A DNA stretch of 33,061 nt from Verrucomicrobiaceae bacterium (GTDB lineage Bacteria > Verrucomicrobiota > Verrucomicrobiia > Verrucomicrobiales > Verrucomicrobiaceae), in the NCBI GenBank assembly GCA_016795375.1, contig JAEUHJ010000234.1, positions 1 to 33,061 on the forward strand. Direction: 5' to 3'. Of the stretch, positions 32,072-33,061 are shown in pieces. Each line of letters opens with the position of its first letter. Positions within the stretch are counted from its first letter, which is position 1. The notes beneath the pieces were generated by a model that saw only the letters and a list, made by a program, of their open reading frames with translations, had not been told where the DNA came from and ran no database searches. Made by a program: the position numbers and the translations under genes.

Positions 32072-33061
32072 TTACGAGTAGCTGGCCTGCGCGCCTTTGA
32101 TGTCGCGCTTCTTGATCCACGGCATCAGGCTGCGGAGGCGGGCACCGGTCTTCTCGATCGGATGCTTCTCGCCGTCCTTGAGCAGCTTGTTGAACTTTTT
32201 GTAGCCGGTCTCGGTCTCCTTGATCCATTCCTTGGCGAACTTGCCGGTCTGGATGTCCTTGAGCGCCTTCTTCATGCGGACCTTCACCGACTTGTCGATG
32301 ATGGCCGGGCCGACTTTCACGTCGCCCCACTTGGCGGTCTCGGAGATGGAGAAACGCATGCCGGCGATGCCGGATTCGTTCATGAGATCGACGATGAGCT
32401 TCAGCTCATGCAAGCACTCGAAGTAGGCCATCTCGGGGGAGTAACCGGCTTCCACCAGCACTTCAAAGCCGGCCTGGACCAGTGCGCTGGCGCCACCGCA
32501 GAGGACAGTCTGCTCACCAAAGAGATCGGTCTCGGTTTCTTCCTTGAAGGTGGTCTCGATGACACCGCCGCGGGTGCCGCCAATGCCGTGCGCCCAGGCG
32601 AGGGCGATCTTCTTGGCCTGCTTGTCGGCGTTCTGATGGATGGCGATGAGGGCGGGCACGCCTTTGCCTTCGGTGTACTGGCGGCGGACGATGTGGCCCG
32701 GGCCTTTCGGGGCCACCATGATCACGTTCACGTCCTTCGGCGGCACGACGGTCTTGTAGAGAATGGCGAAGCCGTGGGAGAACAGCAGCGTCTTGCCCTT
32801 CGTGAGGTTGGGGGCGATGTCTTTTTTGTACACGCCGCCGATCTTCGTGTCCGGCACGGCGACGAAGATGACGTCAGCGGCCTTCACAGCTTCTGCGGTG
32901 TCCACAACCTTGAGACCCTTCTCCTCAGCCACCTTGCGGCTCTTGGAGCCCGGGTAGAGGCCGATGATGACTTTGACGCCGCTCTCCTTGAGGTTCAGGG
33001 CGTGGGCGTGGCCTTGGGAGCCGAAGCCGATGACGGCGCAAGTCTTGCCTTTCAGCGGGGC
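32072..33061 (-). CDS. ilvC: Ketol-acid reductoisomerase (5' end outside window)
   Basis: 330 codons are visible and the frame is open to the right edge, so only the first few tens of residues are missing. The enzyme makes 2,3-dihydroxy acids in valine, leucine and isoleucine synthesis, using NADPH. The Rossmann motif appears as [17 protein letters not shown], then [40 protein letters not shown], the metal-binding segment [16 protein letters not shown] and [20 protein letters not shown]. The length after the Rossmann motif fits the short class I enzyme. It is unrelated to the nos genes and convergent with nosY. Confidence 0.97.
   Translation of the reverse strand, partial: APLKGKTCAVIGFGSQGHAHALNLKESGVKVIIGLYPGSKSRKVAEEKGLKVVDTAEAVKAADVIFVAVPDTKIGGVYKKDIAPNLTKGKTLLFSHGFAILYKTVVPPKDVNVIMVAPKGPGHIVRRQYTEGKGVPALIAIHQNADKQAKKIALAWAHGIGGTRGGVIETTFKEETETDLFGEQTVLCGGASALVQAGFEVLVEAGYSPEMAYFECLHELKLIVDLMNESGIAGMRFSISETAKWGDVKVGPAIIDKSVKVRMKKALKDIQTGKFAKEWIKETETGYKKFNKLLKDGEKHPIEKTGARLRSLMPWIKKRDIKGAQASYS

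Noticed and set aside
1..33061. CRISPR arrays, tRNA or rRNA genes
   Set aside because: No regularly spaced repeats, no cloverleaf-like intergenic segment and no rRNA-like stretch was seen. The intergenic gaps are short.

Overview
The window is GC-rich and reads like a chromosomal segment of a Verrucomicrobiota bacterium, probably near Verrucomicrobiaceae. That is an inference from gene content: DUF1549/DUF1553 and DUF1501 secreted proteins, a PPC-domain protein, PQQ-like and BNR-4 secreted proteins, a c-heme protein with squalene-cyclase-like repeats, lipoprotein-type denitrification enzymes, weak or absent Shine-Dalgarno sequences, and a clade II nos cluster. I saw no tRNA, rRNA or CRISPR array.

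Bases 1-2250 are an accessory patch. It holds the 3' end of a transposase/integrase gene and a putative IS end with two near-identical direct repeats. The IS end appears to supply the last codons and stop of a DUF5615 toxin-like gene. Next come a short, apparently truncated partner gene, an Mrr-type restriction endonuclease, and a small ORF with a weak HigA-like look. A 32-bp direct repeat lies on each side of the mrr block, and its second copy abuts a large hairpin.

Bases 2251-8189 hold unlinked genes: a secreted c-heme/squalene-cyclase-repeat protein, a PQQ-like beta-propeller protein, an ABC-F ATPase and a Tat-type PHP-like protein.

Bases 8411-16259 form a tight five-gene plus-strand operon. 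It encodes a protein with three RidA-like (chorismatase-like) units, a DUF1549/DUF1553 protein, a DUF1501 protein, a PPC-domain protein, and a flavoprotein carrying the hallmark motifs of flavin-dependent halogenases. This is the best candidate here for an undescribed pathway.

Bases 16263-19873 hold nnrS, a BNR-4 secreted protein and pdxH.

Bases 19919-31948 are a nitrite and nitrous-oxide reduction island built around a divergent control region (24588-24798). Leftward run a group III truncated hemoglobin, an AniA-type NirK with a C-terminal cytochrome c, a NirV-like SUMF1 domain fused to a SCO1 copper chaperone, and an alginate-export-type outer-membrane channel. Rightward run nosC, nosZ, a fused membrane-protein/nosL gene, nosD, a fasciclin lipoprotein, nosF and nosY. 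No nitric oxide reductase gene is present in the window, although NO-related genes (nnrS, hemoglobin) are. The window ends in ilvC, which has a strong intrinsic terminator.
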